DNA from: Streptomyces sp. NBC_00344
GTDB lineage: Bacteria > Actinomycetota > Actinomycetes > Streptomycetales > Streptomycetaceae
DNA: 64,000 nt
Assembly: GCF_036088315.1 (NCBI RefSeq)
Contig: NZ_CP107996.1
Span: 930,001-994,000, forward strand
Direction: 5' to 3'
The notes below the pieces were generated by a model. The model did not search any database, was not told the DNA's origin, and was given only the letters and a program-made list of their open reading frames with translations. Both the position numbers and the translations under genes were made by a program. Of the stretch, positions 1 to 6,427 are shown in pieces (within the stretch, counting starts at the first letter, position 1; each line of letters begins with the position of its first letter).

Positions 1-846
1 CGCGTCGGTGTCGCCGAGCACGAAGGTGACGCCGGGAAGGATCTTCAGCTGGTCGTGGGTGCGGCCATGGCGGGCGAGGCGCCCCTTGACGTCCGCGTAG
101 AAGGCCTGTCCCGCTTCGAGGGTGCCGTGCCGGGTGAAGATGGCGTCGGCCGCCGACGCGGCGAACTCCCTGCCCTCTTCGGAGTCCCCGGCCTGGAAGA
201 TGACCGGCCGGCCCTGGGGGCTGCGCGGGACATTGAAGTGCCCGCTGATGTCGAACTGGCTGACCTGGTGGTCGAACCTGCCCGGCGCCGGGTCCGCGAT
301 GAAGACCCCGGACTCCTTGTCCGCGACGATCTCGTCGCCGTGCCAGGAGTCGAACAGCTCCCAGGTCGCAGCCAGGAACTGGCTGGCCCGCTCGTAGCGG
401 TCCTCCTGCGCGAGAAAGCCGCCGCGGCGGAAGTTCTGCCCGGTGAACTCGTCCCAGGAGGTCACCACGTTCCAGGCGGCCCGGCCGGCGGACAGATGGT
501 CGAGCGAGGCGAACTGCCGTGCCACCTCGTAGGGTTCGTTGAAAGTGGAGTTGATGGTCCCGGCGAGTCCGAGTCTGTCGGTGACCGCGGCCAGCGCGCT
601 GAGCACGGTGAAGGTGTCCGGCCTTCCTACGACGTCCAGGTCGTAGATCTCCCCGTTCTGCTCGCGCAGCCGCAGCCCTTCGGCAAGGAAGATGAAGTCG
701 AACTTGGCACGCTCGGCGGTACGGGCCAGATGGGTGAAGGAGCTGAAGTCGATCTGGCTTCCGGCTGCCGGGTCGCTCCAGACCGTGCTGTTGTTCACGC
801 CGGGGAAATGGGCGGCGAGATGGATCTGCTTGACGGGCCTGCTCAT
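1..846 (-). CDS. FMN-dependent monooxygenase, NtaA/SnaA/DszA family (partial)
   Basis: The gene starts at ATG (complement of 844-846) and runs off the left edge, so the last third or so is missing; 282 codons are visible. The product is a TIM-barrel luciferase-like protein. The opening MSRPVKQIHLAAHFPGVNN, the segment AWNVVTSWDEFTGQNF and the block GRPVIFQAGDSEEGREFAA are hallmarks of the NtaA/SnaA/DszA/SoxA flavin monooxygenases, which use FMNH2 from a separate reductase to attack C-S or C-N compounds. It lies 46 bp downstream of a second luciferase-family gene on the same strand and is probably co-transcribed behind the SAM-IV riboswitch at 2490-2606. With the divergent amino-acid ABC transporter, the context resembles Bacillus CmoJ/YxeK loci for S-alkyl or S-succinyl cysteine salvage; that substrate is inferred. 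Confidence 0.87.
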   Translation of the reverse strand, partial: MSRPVKQIHLAAHFPGVNNSTVWSDPAAGSQIDFSSFTHLARTAERAKFDFIFLAEGLRLREQNGEIYDLDVVGRPDTFTVLSALAAVTDRLGLAGTINSTFNEPYEVARQFASLDHLSAGRAAWNVVTSWDEFTGQNFRRGGFLAQEDRYERASQFLAATWELFDSWHGDEIVADKESGVFIADPAPGRFDHQVSQFDISGHFNVPRSPQGRPVIFQAGDSEEGREFAASAADAIFTRHGTLEAGQAFYADVKGRLARHGRTHDQLKILPGVTFVLGDTDA

Positions 847-892
847 CGGGGTGCGTCCTTCGTCTCTGCGGGCGTCGGCTGCGGGGCGGACG

Positions 893-2101
893 TCAGGCCG
901 CTGCGTAGCGGCTGACGGGGCGTGACAGACCGAGCAGCCCGCGCAGGGTGTCCGCTTCGTATGCGGTACGGAAGGCGCCTCGGCGCTGCAGTTCCGGGAC
1001 CAGGCGGCGGGTGATCTGCTCCAGGTCCTGGGGCAGCGCGGCGGGCCGCAGCCGGAATCCGGAAAGCCCGGTCCGCGCTCTGTCCAGGAGCAGATCGGCC
1101 AGTGCGCCCGGTGTGCCGGTGAAGATCTCGGCGTCGCTGCTGTACGCGGCGCCGGCACGCTCGTCGAGCCGGGCCCTGCGCTCGGTGGCGGCCGCCGGAT
1201 CGTCGTCGAGGAGGACCACCAGGTCGCCGAAGAGACGCACCGTCGCCTCAGCACGCCCCGCTCCGTCCTGAGCGGCCCGGATCTCGGCCACGACGGCCGC
1301 GGCTTCCGTGTTGTCGTGCGGGGTGACGAAGCCGATGTCAGCGGATCCGGCGACCAGCCGGAACGGTTCGGCGCGGTGCGCCAACGCTGCGACGACCGGC
1401 TGTCCCTGCGGCGGGCGAGGGGTGATGGACGGCCCCTTCACACTGAACCTCGCACCCTCGAAGTCGATGTAGTGCACCTTGTGCCGGTCGATGAACCGGC
1501 CGGTGCCGGCGTCGCGGATCTCAGCGTCGTCCTCCCAGCTGTCCCAGAGCCTGCGCAGCACCTCCACGTAGTCGCCCGCCTCGGCGAACAGCTCCTTGAT
1601 CAGTGCCTGCCCGGCCGGCTCTTCCCATCCTCCGGCCGGCAGCCGGGGCAGTGTGCGGCGCCCGAAGTGCGGGGGCTCGTCGCCCCGCGCGGACACCTTC
1701 ACCCGCACGCCGGCCCGTCCGGTGCTGACATGGTCGAGGGTGGCGATCGCCTTCGAGACATGGAACGGCTCGGTGTGGGTCACCACGGTGGTCGGGACGA
1801 GACCGATGTGCCGGGTCAGCGGTGCCACCCTGGCCGCGACCAGCACGGCGTCCAGCCGGCCGCGCACCTGGTCGGTGCGCGTGTCCGGCTCGTTGTAGCG
1901 GGAGGACTGCAGGCTGAGTGAGTCCTCGATGGTCACGAAGTCGAGCAGACCGGCCTCGGCCTCGGTGACCAGGTCGGCCCAGTACCTCGCCGTGAACAGC
2001 TCTCGGGGGCGGGCACCGGACTCCCGCCAGGCCGCGGGATGCCACCCCGCTCCGTCCAGGGCAACGGCCAGGTGGAGAGGGGCTGAAGGTGATCGGGACA
2101 T
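893..2101 (-). CDS. LLM-class flavin-dependent oxidoreductase
   Basis: 402 aa. It starts at ATG (complement of 2099-2101). A longer in-frame extension to 2407 was rejected because it is Arg/Pro-rich and would overlap the leader region. The product is a bacterial luciferase-like monooxygenase: the N-terminal strand LHLAVALDGAGWHP, the substrate-side segment FVTIEDSLSLQSS, and the block GQPVVAALAHRAEPFRLVA before the late FMN-binding strands. It resembles the CmoO/YtmO-type partners that accompany NtaA-like enzymes in sulfur-salvage operons. The stop lies 46 bp upstream of the next leftward gene, so the two form an operon. Its mRNA leader carries a SAM-IV riboswitch and a leader peptide, so expression should rise when sulfur or methionine is scarce. 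The exact substrate is not readable from sequence. Confidence 0.87.
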   Translation of the reverse strand: MSRSPSAPLHLAVALDGAGWHPAAWRESGARPRELFTARYWADLVTEAEAGLLDFVTIEDSLSLQSSRYNEPDTRTDQVRGRLDAVLVAARVAPLTRHIGLVPTTVVTHTEPFHVSKAIATLDHVSTGRAGVRVKVSARGDEPPHFGRRTLPRLPAGGWEEPAGQALIKELFAEAGDYVEVLRRLWDSWEDDAEIRDAGTGRFIDRHKVHYIDFEGARFSVKGPSITPRPPQGQPVVAALAHRAEPFRLVAGSADIGFVTPHDNTEAAAVVAEIRAAQDGAGRAEATVRLFGDLVVLLDDDPAAATERRARLDERAGAAYSSDAEIFTGTPGALADLLLDRARTGLSGFRLRPAALPQDLEQITRRLVPELQRRGAFRTAYEADTLRGLLGLSRPVSRYAAA

Positions 2102-2309
2102 GGGCGGTACCGCTTCCTGCTCGGACGGTTGCTGTGCGGAGCGCCGCGGCCGCGCCGGGCCTTCGCGGGGGTGGCCCTTCACGGGGTGGGCAGAGCTGTC
2201 GGACGGGAATGCCCCACGGACTCGGAGGCAGACACACCGACGCCGAGCGCCGGTACCGGGACCGGGCCGGGTTCTGTGGTGCGGCCTCAGAGGGTTCGGG
2301 GCAGCGGGA

Positions 2310-2453
2310 TCAGATACCGCAGTGCGCGGCGGTCGCGTACGCCGGACACAGCGCACCCGCGACACGCTGCAGGTCGATGTGGCGCCTGGAGTACGTCGTG
2401 GTGGCACGCCTGCGGACCTTGGTGATGACGGGCATGTCGGAGACTCGCCGCAC
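2310..2453 (-). CDS. Leader peptide (RRHxDL...ALCP type) ahead of the monooxygenase operon
   Basis: A 47-codon ORF starting at GTG (complement of 2451-2453), with a near-perfect Shine-Dalgarno GGAGGT at 2466-2461, seven bases upstream; an internal ATG at 2435 is the alternative start. The C-terminal part contains SRRHIDLQRVAGALCPAY. The same pattern (SRRHVDLLRVSSALCP) occurs in the divergent leader ORF at 2883. Actinobacterial putative leader peptides with this motif are known upstream of sulfur-assimilation operons. The conserved cysteine suggests that ribosome stalling at low Cys-tRNA changes mRNA folding, but that is inference. The ORF sits between the SAM-IV aptamer and the monooxygenase start, with about 210 nt of untranslated RNA after it. 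Confidence 0.7.
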   Translation of the reverse strand: MRRVSDMPVITKVRRRATTTYSRRHIDLQRVAGALCPAYATAAHCGI

Positions 2454-2489
2454 TGCCGTCACCTCCGTCTCGATCGCCCGACACCGGTC

Positions 2490-2606
2490 CGAGCTCGCGC
2501 TTGCGGGAGCCGTCGTCGGCTCCGCCCGGTCGTCACCTGGAGCACCCCGCCGCGCGGGAGGGTTGCCGGACAGCAAGCCAGGGCTTTTCGCTGTCGCTCA
2601 TAACCT
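2490..2606 (-). promoter_or_regulatory. SAM-IV riboswitch (leftward)
   Basis: Read on the minus strand, the segment contains the conserved SAM-IV core in order: GGTTATGAG, CGACAG, AAGCCCTGGCTTGCTG, CCGGCAACCCTC, GGGGTGCTCCAGGTGACGAC, then a downstream hairpin of inverted GAGCC/GGCTC and a GCAAGCGCGAGC pseudoknot-like tail. This matches the published actinobacterial SAM-IV aptamer as I recall it, including the CCGGCAACC core shared with SAM-I. It lies at the 5' end of the transcript for the leader peptide and both monooxygenases. SAM binding should reduce expression. About 75 bp of the core is near-identical to the rightward riboswitch at 2740, forming a large inverted repeat. Confidence 0.85.
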
Positions 2607-2739
2607 GGCAGCACGGTAACTCCGCATCCGCGCCCGGCACAATCCCCGGCATCCCCCGGACCGTACCGGCAGGCCGTCGAGCGACGCCCGTCACACCCAG
2701 AGGGATTGTCTGCACGTCACCCGGCAATTACGGTGGTGG
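2607..2739. promoter_or_regulatory. Divergent promoter interval between two riboswitches
   Basis: This 133-bp stretch separates the 5' ends of the two outward-facing SAM-IV aptamers and must carry both promoters. I cannot assign -35/-10 boxes with confidence. It has no ORF with coding character and no strong palindrome, so control by a classical repressor is not evident; regulation appears to be mostly post-initiation. Confidence 0.55.
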
Positions 2740-2855
2740 CCGGTTACGAGTGTCAGCGTCAAGCCCTGGCTTGCTGACCGGCAACCCTCGTCCGTGGTGG
2801 GGTGCTCCAGGTGACGACCGGGCAGGACGGATGTCCTGTAAGTGCGGGCCCCGAG
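2740..2855 (+). promoter_or_regulatory. SAM-IV riboswitch (rightward)
   Basis: Contains the SAM-IV core in order: CGGTTACGAGTGTCAGCG, CAAGCCCTGGCTTGCTGA, CCGGCAACCCTCG, GGTGGGGTGCTCCAGGTGAC, GACC, followed by a hairpin of AGGAC/GTCCT (2824-2838) and the tail AGTGCGGGCC. It is the mirror copy of the leftward riboswitch. It leads the transcript carrying the leader ORF at 2883 and the ABC transporter at 3229. High SAM should lower transporter expression. The expression platform is not obvious; no U-run terminator was found between aptamer and permease gene. Confidence 0.87.
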
Positions 2856-2882
2856 AGGCCGGACCAGATCGAGGGGGCGGAG

Positions 2883-3011
2883 ATGCGAGCACGACGCTGC
2901 GGCACCAACCGATGCCCTGGCGGGTCCTTCCAGCTGCGGGTGAGCCGGCGCCATGTGGATCTGCTGCGGGTGAGCAGCGCGCTGTGTCCGGGCGCAACCC
3001 CGGCCCGCTGA
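2883..3011 (+). CDS. Leader peptide (RRHxDL...ALCP type) ahead of the ABC transporter
   Basis: A 42-codon ORF beginning at ATG 2883 with the purine-rich GAGGGGGCGGAG just upstream; GTG at 2940 would give a 23-residue version. The C-terminal half is VSRRHVDLLRVSSALCPGA, closely matching the divergent leader at 2310-2453. It follows the SAM-IV aptamer directly and ends 217 nt before the permease start. Two further cysteines lie in the N-terminal part (RRCGTNRCPGG). A role as a cysteine-sensing attenuator is inferred from the motif and context. Confidence 0.72.
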   Translation: MRARRCGTNRCPGGSFQLRVSRRHVDLLRVSSALCPGATPAR

Positions 3012-3228
3012 CCGCCAACCGTAACGGCGCCGAACGGCGCTGAGGTCCGGTCAGCCGCGCCCCGGGGCGTGCCCGATACGACCGGAGCGCCCCTCGGTCC
3101 TCTACAGCCAAGCCAGTCATACCGAGCCGATTCGCGATGCTCCATGGTCGCCGGCCCGTCGCTGCGGCATGGCCCGCAACCGCTGCACCGCGCTGCCGCG
3201 CGCCCCTACCAAACGGGAAGCACACACC
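3012..3228 (+). promoter_or_regulatory. Untranslated spacer with hairpins between leader peptide and permease
   Basis: No gene is visible here. A hairpin with GGCGCC/GGCGCT arms and a GAAC loop lies at 3026-3041, 15 nt after the leader stop, and a second GC inverted repeat (GCCCC/GGGGC) lies near 3057-3068. Either could be the element whose folding responds to ribosome stalling on the leader ORF. Neither is followed by a T-run, so Rho-dependent or translational control is as likely as intrinsic termination. Confidence 0.35.
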
Positions 3229-4278
3229 ATGGCTACTCCGGAAACATCCCTGCGCAAACCGGTGGAAGACCCGCCCGAAGCGGTACCCGACGGAGCTCCA
3301 CCGCCCCGCGCGGGGTCCGAACGCCCACTGGTTCAGGGGCAGTCGGACAAGCAGCTGCTCGCCGCGAAGCTGGTACCGCTGCGCCGTCCCGGGCAATGGG
3401 TGTCCGCCCTGGCCCTGCTGGTGCTGTGTGCGATGTTCGTGCACACCCTGGTCGGCAACGAGCGGTTTCAGTGGGGCGTGGTGGGGAGCTACTTCCTGCG
3501 CGGATCGATCGTGCACGGCCTGGAGCTCACGCTCTGGCTCACTGCGGCGGTCATGGTCAGCGGCTATCTGCTCGGCATCGGGATCGCGGCGATGCGCCTG
3601 TCGGGCAACCGCATCCTGCGGACGCTGAGCTTCGGTTATGTCTGGCTGATCCGGTCGGTGCCCCCACTGGTACAGCTGCTCTTCTGGTACGAACTCGCCT
3701 CCCTCTACCCGCGGTTGTCGCTGGGCATCCCGTTCGGCCATGAGTTCGTCACCTTCCGCACGGCGCACCTCTTCAGCGGAGTCCTCGCCGCGTACGTGGC
3801 ACTCACCATCGATGTGGCCGCCTTCTCCGCGGAGATCGTCCGGGGCGGCATCCTCGCTGTCGACCGGGGCCAGGCGGAGGCGGCTCAGGCCCTCGGCCTG
3901 GGCGGAGGCCGGATTTTCCGCCGGATCGTGCTGCCGCAGGCCATGCCCGCGATCATCCCCGCGTCCGGGAACATGCTCATCGGACTGTTGAAGGCCACAT
4001 CGATCGTCAGCATCATCGCCGTTCAGGACCTGCTGTACTCCGCCCAGTTGATCTACAACCAGAACTTCCTGATCATGCCGCTGCTGCTGGTGGCCACCTT
4101 CTGGTACATCGTCCTCACCACGCTGCTGTCCGTAGGCCAGTACTACGTCGAACGGCACTACGCCCGCGGCAGCGCGCGGGCCGGCGGCGGTCGTGGCGGC
4201 CGCGGTCTCTGGCGGATCACCCGGGACAACATCCCGTTGTTCGCCACCACCAAGGCGAACCTGGCGGGGCTGTCATGA
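3229..4278 (+). CDS. Polar amino-acid ABC transporter permease
   Basis: 349 aa. ATG 3229 is preceded by GGGAAG; an upstream in-frame start at 3169 was rejected for lack of similarity and ribosome site. A roughly 60-residue hydrophilic N-terminus precedes the transmembrane helices. HisM/GlnP-type features follow: [14 protein letters not shown] and the cytoplasmic EAA loop around [20 protein letters not shown] with [10 protein letters not shown]. It forms the membrane channel for uptake with the ATPase (4-bp overlap downstream) and the lipoprotein. A single permease implies a homodimer. Substrate is probably a sulfur-containing amino acid given the riboswitch and the divergent monooxygenases, but this is inferred. 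Confidence 0.93.
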   Translation: MATPETSLRKPVEDPPEAVPDGAPPPRAGSERPLVQGQSDKQLLAAKLVPLRRPGQWVSALALLVLCAMFVHTLVGNERFQWGVVGSYFLRGSIVHGLELTLWLTAAVMVSGYLLGIGIAAMRLSGNRILRTLSFGYVWLIRSVPPLVQLLFWYELASLYPRLSLGIPFGHEFVTFRTAHLFSGVLAAYVALTIDVAAFSAEIVRGGILAVDRGQAEAAQALGLGGGRIFRRIVLPQAMPAIIPASGNMLIGLLKATSIVSIIAVQDLLYSAQLIYNQNFLIMPLLLVATFWYIVLTTLLSVGQYYVERHYARGSARAGGGRGGRGLWRITRDNIPLFATTKANLAGLS

Positions 4279-5048
4279 GCGGCACCGGACAGAGCCTGGT
4301 CAGGATCCGCGGGCTGCGCAAGAGCTACGGCACGAACGTCGTCCTCGACGGTGTCGATCTGGACGTGAACGAGGGTGAAGTGACCGTCCTGCTTGGCCCT
4401 TCGGGCTCCGGGAAGTCCACCCTGCTGCGCTGCGTCAATCATCTGGAGAGGCCGGACGGCGGTTTCGTCGAGGTCGGTGGCGAGATCGTGGGCTTCCGGT
4501 ACAGCGGAGGCAGACTGCACGAGCTGCGTCCCAAGGCGGTCACTCAGCAGCGGGCCCGGGTCGGGATGGTCTTCCAGCAGTTCAACCTCTTCCCGCATCT
4601 GACCGTGCTGGAGAACATCACGGAGGCACCGGTCGCCGTACGGGGCACGCCCAGGAAGCAGGCGGTCGCCCATGCGCGCGAACTCCTCGACCGGGTCGGC
4701 CTCTCCGGGCGGGAGGACTCCTACCCGCGCCAGATGTCCGGCGGCCAGCAGCAGCGCGTGGCGATTGCCCGTGCTCTCGCCATGGAGCCCCAACTGCTGC
4801 TGTTCGACGAGCCGACGAGCGCCCTGGACCCCGAACTCGTCGGCGAGGTCCTCACGGTGATGAAGGACCTGGCACTCAGCGGGATGACGATGGTCGTGGT
4901 CACGCATGAGATGGGCTTCGCGCGGGAGGTCGCCGACACGATGGTGCTGCTCGACGGCGGCCGCATCATCGAGACGGGCGCCCCGGCCGACATGCTGGCC
5001 AACCCCCGTCACGAGAGGGCCCGGGCCTTCCTCTCGGCAGTTCTGTGA
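4275..5048 (+). CDS. Polar amino-acid ABC transporter ATP-binding protein
   Basis: 257 aa, a GlnQ/HisP-type nucleotide-binding subunit. Walker [10 protein letters not shown] is at residues 41-49, the Q-loop in [15 protein letters not shown], the ABC signature MSGGQQQR, and Walker [13 protein letters not shown], followed by the H-loop [10 protein letters not shown]. Length and motifs are complete. The start overlaps the permease stop (ATGA), showing translational coupling. It energises uptake by the permease and binding protein of the same operon, which lies under the SAM-IV riboswitch. Confidence 0.95.
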   Translation: MSGTGQSLVRIRGLRKSYGTNVVLDGVDLDVNEGEVTVLLGPSGSGKSTLLRCVNHLERPDGGFVEVGGEIVGFRYSGGRLHELRPKAVTQQRARVGMVFQQFNLFPHLTVLENITEAPVAVRGTPRKQAVAHARELLDRVGLSGREDSYPRQMSGGQQQRVAIARALAMEPQLLLFDEPTSALDPELVGEVLTVMKDLALSGMTMVVVTHEMGFAREVADTMVLLDGGRIIETGAPADMLANPRHERARAFLSAVL

Positions 5049-5086
5049 CCCACCACCACCCCTCCCCGCCCTCCGAAAGGCACCAC

Positions 5087-6070
5087 GTGATCAACGTAAG
5101 AGTCCTCGCCCACCGCATCCGGCGCCTGGCTGTCACCACCGTCGCCGCGACGGCGGGGCTGGCCCTGCTCGCCGCCTGCGGCGATTCCTCCGGCACGGCC
5201 GCGGCGGGCGTAGCCGCGAAACCCGGCGCCGCCGCGAAGTCCCCGGCCATCCCGACCGAGGACGTCGTTTCCTCGGTGGTAACCGATCCCGCGCTGAAGG
5301 CGAAGCTGCCCGCCGGTGTGCGCAGGAGCGGCACACTCACCCTGGGCACCACCTTCAACCCGGGAACCGCGGGCCTGCCGCACGGCGGCGAGACCCCCGA
5401 CGGCACAAAGGTGGGCCTGGACGTCGATCTGCGCAACGCGGTGGCCAAGGTGCTCGGCATCAGCTGGAGGGTGCAGAACGGGACGTTCGCCACCGTCATC
5501 CCCGGCGTACAGAACGGCAAGTACGACGTGGGCCAGGACAACTTCGGTGTCACCAGGGCCCGCGAGAAGGTGGTGGACTTCGCGACGTACCTCAATGACG
5601 GCCAGTCCTTCCTCGGATCCAAGGACATCAAAATCAACAAGGTCACCGGGCTCACCGACCTGTGCGGGCTGACCGTCGCCACCACCCCCGGGTCGACCTT
5701 CCAGCAGATTCTCACCGACGGCGCCTCCAAGTGCGCCGCGGCCGGGAAGAAGCCGTACCGGGTGCAGTACTTCGCGGACGCCGCGCCGATCTTCCTGGGG
5801 CTGGCCAACGGCAAGGTGGATGTGATGTTCGGGCCGACCCTGGGGCTCAGGTACGACGCCAGGCAGGTGCCCGACACCAAGTACCTCGGCGAGATCAGCA
5901 CCACCCCGGTCGGGTTCGTCACCGCACGGAAATCACCGGTCGCCGGGGCACTGAGCGCGGCCGTGAACAAGCTCATCGCCAACGGCGACTACGCGAAGAT
6001 CTTCAGGAAATGGCAGGTACCCGGCACCGGTATCGGCAAGTCCGCGGTCAACCCGCCGCCGACCTTCTGA
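5087..6070 (+). CDS. ABC transporter substrate-binding lipoprotein (family 3)
   Basis: 327 aa. GTG 5087 is chosen because GAAAGG lies 7 nt upstream and it places a normal signal peptide at the N-terminus; a GTG at 5045 overlapping the ATPase stop is the alternative. Positively charged RIRR, a hydrophobic stretch and the lipobox LLAAC (Cys31) mark a lipoprotein anchored outside the membrane. The solute-binding fold (SBP_bac_3) is visible from GTLTLGTTFNPGTAG through GLDVDLRNAVAKVLG, the segment KYDVGQDNFGVTRAREKVVDF and a late GKVDVMFGPT. It delivers the ligand to the permease. In family-3 proteins the ligand is a polar amino acid; a cystine or S-substituted cysteine type is favoured by context. 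Confidence 0.92.
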   Translation: MINVRVLAHRIRRLAVTTVAATAGLALLAACGDSSGTAAAGVAAKPGAAAKSPAIPTEDVVSSVVTDPALKAKLPAGVRRSGTLTLGTTFNPGTAGLPHGGETPDGTKVGLDVDLRNAVAKVLGISWRVQNGTFATVIPGVQNGKYDVGQDNFGVTRAREKVVDFATYLNDGQSFLGSKDIKINKVTGLTDLCGLTVATTPGSTFQQILTDGASKCAAAGKKPYRVQYFADAAPIFLGLANGKVDVMFGPTLGLRYDARQVPDTKYLGEISTTPVGFVTARKSPVAGALSAAVNKLIANGDYAKIFRKWQVPGTGIGKSAVNPPPTF

Positions 6071-6075
6071 ACGAC

Positions 6076-6109
6076 CGATGCGGGCCGGGATGATTCCCGG
6101 CCCGCATCG
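6076..6109 (+). terminator. Terminator hairpin after the ABC transporter operon
   Basis: A perfect 15-bp stem (CGATGCGGGCCGGGA paired with TCCCGGCCCGCATCG) closes a TGAT loop six bases after the lipoprotein stop, and the flanking AACGAC/GTCGTT extends it. There is no T-run, which is usual in high-GC actinomycetes. It also shields the downstream tRNA gene on the other strand. Confidence 0.85.
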
Positions 6110-6120
6110 ATGTCGTTCCA

Positions 6121-6208
6121 TGGTGTCCGAGGGGGGACTTGAACCCCCACGCCCGATAAAGGGCACTAGCACCTCAAGCTAGCGCGTCTGCCATTCCGCC
6201 ACCCGGAC
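6121..6208 (-). tRNA. tRNA-Leu (anticodon GAG)
   Basis: On the minus strand the 7-bp acceptor stem GTCCGGG/CTCGGAC, the anticodon arm CTAGC-TTGAGGT-GCTAG with anticodon GAG, a long type-II variable arm and the T-loop GTTCAAGTC are all present. The 3' CCA is encoded (6121-6123 complement). It decodes CTC and CTT leucine codons. Confidence 0.96.
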
Positions 6209-6427
6209 CAGGTGTGTGTCGGCCACGTCTGATCTGCCCGCGGCGACAAGGACAACAATACCAGGGGTTTGCGGTGGGTCTCACCTGCGTTTCCCGTGGT
6301 CAGTGGCGGGTGCGGGGCAGCTCGCGTGGTGTGTGCGGCAGTCCGGGGACCCCGCACACACCACGGACCACTGTGCGCTACCGCACGGCTGCGCCGAGCG
6401 ACGACACCGTGGTGGGCTCCTGCCCGG
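6209..6427. other. Intergenic interval between tRNA-Leu and aldehyde dehydrogenase
   Basis: No gene is visible. The tRNA promoter should lie near 6215-6290 on the minus strand; I could not assign its boxes. The only strong structure is the hairpin at 6325-6365. Confidence 0.5.
6325..6365 (-). terminator. Terminator hairpin after the aldehyde dehydrogenase gene
   Basis: Fourteen-base arms CGTGGTGTGTGCGG and CCGCACACACCACG flank a 13-nt loop that itself holds GTCC/GGAC. It lies about 60 nt past the dehydrogenase stop on the minus strand and would end the leftward sucCD-aldehyde dehydrogenase transcript before the tRNA gene. Confidence 0.75.

Noticed and set aside
893..2407. Longer start for the flavin oxidoreductase gene at 2407
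   Set aside because: The extra 102 residues are Arg/Pro/Thr-rich and would overlap the leader peptide coding region; the ATG at 2101 gives the normal family N-terminus.
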